Translations under genes and position numbers: made by a program
Notes under the pieces: model-generated
Told to the model about the DNA's origin: nothing
The model's database searches: none
The model's input: only the letters and a program-made list of their open reading frames with translations
Shown here: positions 40,452 through 42,529 of the stretch, piece by piece
Layout of the letters: each line of letters begins with the position of its first letter
Numbering within the stretch: position 1 is the first letter of the stretch
From: Candidatus Cloacimonetes bacterium HGW-Cloacimonetes-1
GTDB lineage: Bacteria > Cloacimonadota > Cloacimonadia > Cloacimonadales > Cloacimonadaceae
DNA length: 42,529 bases
Assembly (NCBI GenBank): GCA_002841975.1
Contig: PHBQ01000018.1
Location: forward strand, 1 to 42,529
Direction of reading: 5' to 3'

Positions 40452-41204
40452 TTATTTATCCAGGTTGTTTTCCAAGAGTTGGGCTTCAGGGACAGTGCGT
40501 AATGGTTTCGCCGGAGATCCCAGGACGATTGTGGCTTCGGGGACATCTCTTGATACCACAGAGCCGCCGGCCACTGTGCCATCAGCTCCGATGACCTTGC
40601 CGGGAAGAATCGTGCTATTGACGCCGATACGGGCTCCGCGCTTGATAGTCACACCCTTGAAATGGTTAAATCTCTCTTTGTCGCGTGCCATATAGTTGTC
40701 GTTGCTGGTGGCAACGCAGGGTGCGACAAAGCAATAATCTTCGATGGTGGAATATGCAGTGATATAGCAATTGGTTTCCAGCTTGTTGCGGTCGCCAATA
40801 GTTACATAGTTTTCTACGGCAACGTTTCTGCCGATGATGTTGAGAGTGCCTACCGTGACGTTTTCGCGCACAGTTGCCATATCCGCTATCAGATTACGTT
40901 CACCGATAGTGCATTGAGCATAGATGATGACGTTAGCTCCGATCTGGCAAAAGCTGCCGATCGTTGCGGGTTTCAGATCAGTAGGAACTTTAAAAATACT
41001 GCGCGGGGAACTGAGTGGCTTTTTGCCGATCACAGTGTTGTCGTCGATACGTACACTGTCGCCGATGATGCTATTTTCATAGATCACTACATTGTTCGCA
41101 ATCAAACAATTATCGCCAATTTGCACGCCATCCATGATCACTACATTGTGTCCCAGGCTCACATTAATTCCCAATTTTGCACTTTCAGATATATATTGAT
41201 TCAT
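40452..41204 (-). CDS. Left-handed beta-helix (hexapeptide-repeat) acyltransferase
   Basis: This 250-residue protein is built of hexapeptide repeats with I, V or L at every sixth position: NVVIMDGVQIGDNCLIANNVVIY near 20-42, then ANVIIYAQCTIGERNLIADMATV, and later GARIGVNSTILPGKVIGADGTVAGGSVV. It therefore folds as a left-handed beta-helix like LpxA, LpxD or WbpD. Such enzymes transfer acetyl or acyl groups to sugar nucleotides. An insert around residues 62-80 (KPLSSPRSIFKV) precedes the main coil. A C-terminal helix follows GSPAKPLR. The substrate is not clear; the sugar-transferase neighbour suggests a surface-polysaccharide or glycolipid sugar. A strong site (GGAGG) lies before ATG 41204; a longer open frame upstream crosses the xer gene and is spurious. 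Confidence 0.82.
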   Translation of the reverse strand: MNQYISESAKLGINVSLGHNVVIMDGVQIGDNCLIANNVVIYENSIIGDSVRIDDNTVIGKKPLSSPRSIFKVPTDLKPATIGSFCQIGANVIIYAQCTIGERNLIADMATVRENVTVGTLNIIGRNVAVENYVTIGDRNKLETNCYITAYSTIEDYCFVAPCVATSNDNYMARDKERFNHFKGVTIKRGARIGVNSTILPGKVIGADGTVAGGSVVSRDVPEATIVLGSPAKPLRTVPEAQLLENNLDK

Positions 41205-41236
41205 CTTACCTCCATCACAGTAATCCATTATTTTTC

Positions 41237-41255
41237 TCGACAAGGATTCGACAAG
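41237..41255. promoter_or_regulatory. Direct repeat TCGACAAG x2 in a 60-base divergent promoter gap
   Basis: TCGACAAG occurs at 41237-41244 and again at 41248-41255, an exact 11-base period, close to one turn of the helix. It is in the only gap between the divergent acyltransferase and recombinase genes. A dimeric or tandem-binding regulator could use it. On the minus strand TTGTCG of each copy also resembles a -35 box. Confidence 0.4.
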
Positions 41256-41264
41256 TAAAAAATA

Positions 41265-42179
41265 ATGCACAGCATGAGAGAACTTATCAGCAAGTTTTGT
41301 ACCAACCTGAAAATTGAAGGTAAATCCGAGAACACAATCTACGGATACAACATAGATCTGGAACAGTTTCACAGCTTTCTACAACCCTTTTTTGAGGGGG
41401 AAGTGAGAGTGGAGCAAATCCTGGTAATCCAGATTCGTGATTTTTTGCGTTGGCTGCACGACAAGCAGGATTGCAATCGCAGTTTAGCGCGCAAGATGGC
41501 ATCTCTCAAAGCCTTTTTTCAATATTGCAAGCTTCAGGATGTGATCCCTGTCAATCCCATGGATCGACTTAAAAGACCCAAATTTGAAAAGAAACTACCC
41601 AAGTTTTTTTCTCAGGAAGAGATAGAATTGCTGCTCAGTATCCCGGATCTCACCTGCAAATACGGAATTCGCAACAAAGCTATATTTGAACTGATCTATT
41701 CCTCCGGTTTACGTATCGCCGAAATATGTAGCATCAGGATTCAGGATGTCGAGATCAAAAGACAATTGGTACGGGTGGTAGGTAAAGGGAACAAGGAGCG
41801 CATAGTCCCGGTGGGAAATATGGCGATTCAGAGTATCCAAAACTACTTGGAGATACGGCACGAGTTCGGACCGGTGAGTGGAGAAATGACGATGTTTTTG
41901 ACCAGAACCGGCAAGCCTTTCTACAGCCGCCAGATGAATATCATTCTCCAGCGTTACATTAGCTTGATCGCCCAACAAAAGGGTTATTCACCCCATACGA
42001 TCCGGCACACTTTCGCCACCCATCTCTTGCAGGGTGGGGCAGATTTGCGTGCGATCCAACAAATGCTGGGGCACACAAATCTATCCACCACAGAAATTTA
42101 TACGCATGTCACTCTGGACGATATTACGAGTGCATACCGAAAAGCGCATCCTCGTACCAAAAACGAGAACAAGGACTAA
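41265..42179 (+). CDS. Xer-type tyrosine recombinase (XerC/XerD-like)
   Basis: This 304-residue protein is a tyrosine site-specific recombinase of the Xer class that resolves chromosome dimers at dif. The N-terminal SAM-like core-binding domain includes GKSENTIYGYNIDLEQFHSFL. The catalytic set is complete: Arg150 in SSGLRIAEI, Lys174 in VGKGNKER, His244-x2-Arg247 in HTIRHTFATHLL, His270 in LGHTNLSTTEIY, and nucleophile Tyr279. Length and layout match XerC/XerD rather than phage integrases. I cannot say XerC or XerD; lineages with one Xer protein exist. No attachment site or mobile gene is nearby. ATG 41265 and ATG 41274 are both possible starts; neither has a strong ribosome site. Its stop overlaps the convergent pfkA stop. 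Confidence 0.9.
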   Translation: MHSMRELISKFCTNLKIEGKSENTIYGYNIDLEQFHSFLQPFFEGEVRVEQILVIQIRDFLRWLHDKQDCNRSLARKMASLKAFFQYCKLQDVIPVNPMDRLKRPKFEKKLPKFFSQEEIELLLSIPDLTCKYGIRNKAIFELIYSSGLRIAEICSIRIQDVEIKRQLVRVVGKGNKERIVPVGNMAIQSIQNYLEIRHEFGPVSGEMTMFLTRTGKPFYSRQMNIILQRYISLIAQQKGYSPHTIRHTFATHLLQGGADLRAIQQMLGHTNLSTTEIYTHVTLDDITSAYRKAHPRTKNENKD

Positions 42180-42529
42180 TCACCAAAGCAGATTCCAACA
42201 CCTCGTGCAGTTTTGATGATGTCGGAATTGACATCGACCAGGTTATAGTGTCGGATCGCATCTTGGATGGGAACGGCGACTATATCCGGATGCTTGTAGG
42301 CAACCATATGCCCCCATTTCTCTTCTAAAGCCAGTTCAAACGCTTTGACACCAAATTGGGTAGCGAGTACCCGGTCAAAAGCATTGGGACGGCCACCGCG
42401 CTGTAAATGACCCAAGATCGTTTCACGAATCTCGATTTGGCAGCCTGCTTCCTTTAACTCATGAGAAACCTGCATGGCGATCCCGCCCAGTTTTTGTTTC
42501 ATGGCTCCGACTTCCGTACTTTCGGTAAA
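42176..42529 (-). CDS. pfkA: 6-phosphofructokinase, C-terminal part (runs off the right edge)
   Basis: The frame is open to the window edge and shows the C-terminal 118 codons of a PfkA-type enzyme, which phosphorylates fructose 6-phosphate in glycolysis with ATP or pyrophosphate. The signature ILGHLQRGGRPNAFDRVLATQFGVKAFEL (residues around the middle) carries the Arg that contacts the sugar phosphate and the GRP turn. HPDIVAVPIQDAI follows. The N-terminal phosphate-donor site (GGDxPG/N region) lies outside the window, so ATP versus pyrophosphate dependence is not visible. The stop shares three bases with the recombinase stop on the opposite strand, and no terminator lies between. Confidence 0.9.
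   Translation of the reverse strand, partial: FTESTEVGAMKQKLGGIAMQVSHELKEAGCQIEIRETILGHLQRGGRPNAFDRVLATQFGVKAFELALEEKWGHMVAYKHPDIVAVPIQDAIRHYNLVDVNSDIIKTARGVGICFGD

Noticed and set aside
41265-42179. Tyrosine recombinase as a sign of an integrated element
   Set aside because: Size and motifs match housekeeping XerC/XerD, neighbours are glycan genes and pfkA, and no attachment repeats or phage genes are present.

Overview
The window looks like a chromosomal segment from a Gram-negative, probably anaerobic bacterium with an outer membrane. My best guess is the Cloacimonadota or a neighbouring Fibrobacteres-Chlorobi-Bacteroidetes-like lineage. This is inferred from FadL, LptD, lipoproteins and several beta-barrels, together with three proteins ending in a 'YPNPFNP'-type (type IX secretion-like, T9SS type A) sorting domain, gingipain-family (C25) peptidases and RNase HIII. 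No rRNA, tRNA, CRISPR array, insertion sequence or phage gene is visible. Base composition looks even by eye, so nothing marks a transferred island.

Layout. At the left edge a partial minus-strand gene (1-283, possibly DUF58-like) diverges from a FadL-type porin (334-1743), followed by a hairpin-rich gap and an HlyIII/PAQR membrane protein. A minus-strand cluster (6722 to 2937) encodes LptD, a GmhB-like phosphatase and a SPOUT RNA methyltransferase. Plus-strand genes follow: a small cupin coupled to a PDZ/DUF512 radical-SAM-like protein, then PhnD and PhnC of a phosphonate-type transporter with no permease, and a small beta-barrel. After a repeat-rich gap come a minus-strand DUF4476 protein, a plus-strand secreted propeller-like protein, a secreted transglutaminase-like protein coupled to RNase HIII, and a MATE exporter.

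Region 17970-24291 is the most striking. Five consecutive same-strand genes encode an Omp28-like lipoprotein with a CPNC site, a TlpA/ResA thioredoxin, an outer-membrane barrel with a C-x4-C pair, an Omp28-like thioredoxin protein with a sorting domain, and full-length DsbD. I read this as one chain carrying reducing equivalents from the cytoplasm to lipoprotein, barrel and secreted substrates. A strong terminator and a second repeat-rich gap follow.

Region 24772-31038 holds a HEAT-repeat/AlkD-like protein preceded by an 8-codon leader ORF, a TrmJ-like methyltransferase, a C25 peptidase with sorting domain, and an OlsB-OlsA pair for ornithine lipid synthesis. On the minus strand (39506 to 31106) a 2172-residue multidomain C25 peptidase sits 7 bases upstream of an M14 carboxypeptidase. 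Neither has the canonical sorting domain. The right end has a dolichol-phosphate-mannose-synthase-like glycosyltransferase and a left-handed beta-helix acyltransferase (minus), a Xer-type recombinase (plus), and the C-terminal part of 6-phosphofructokinase (minus, running off the edge).

Overall the segment is dominated by cell-envelope construction and secretion: LPS export, ornithine lipids, surface sugars, secreted proteases and thiol chemistry. Housekeeping RNA genes are interspersed. The long gaps carry short perfect hairpins and one dispersed repeat present twice in opposite orientation.
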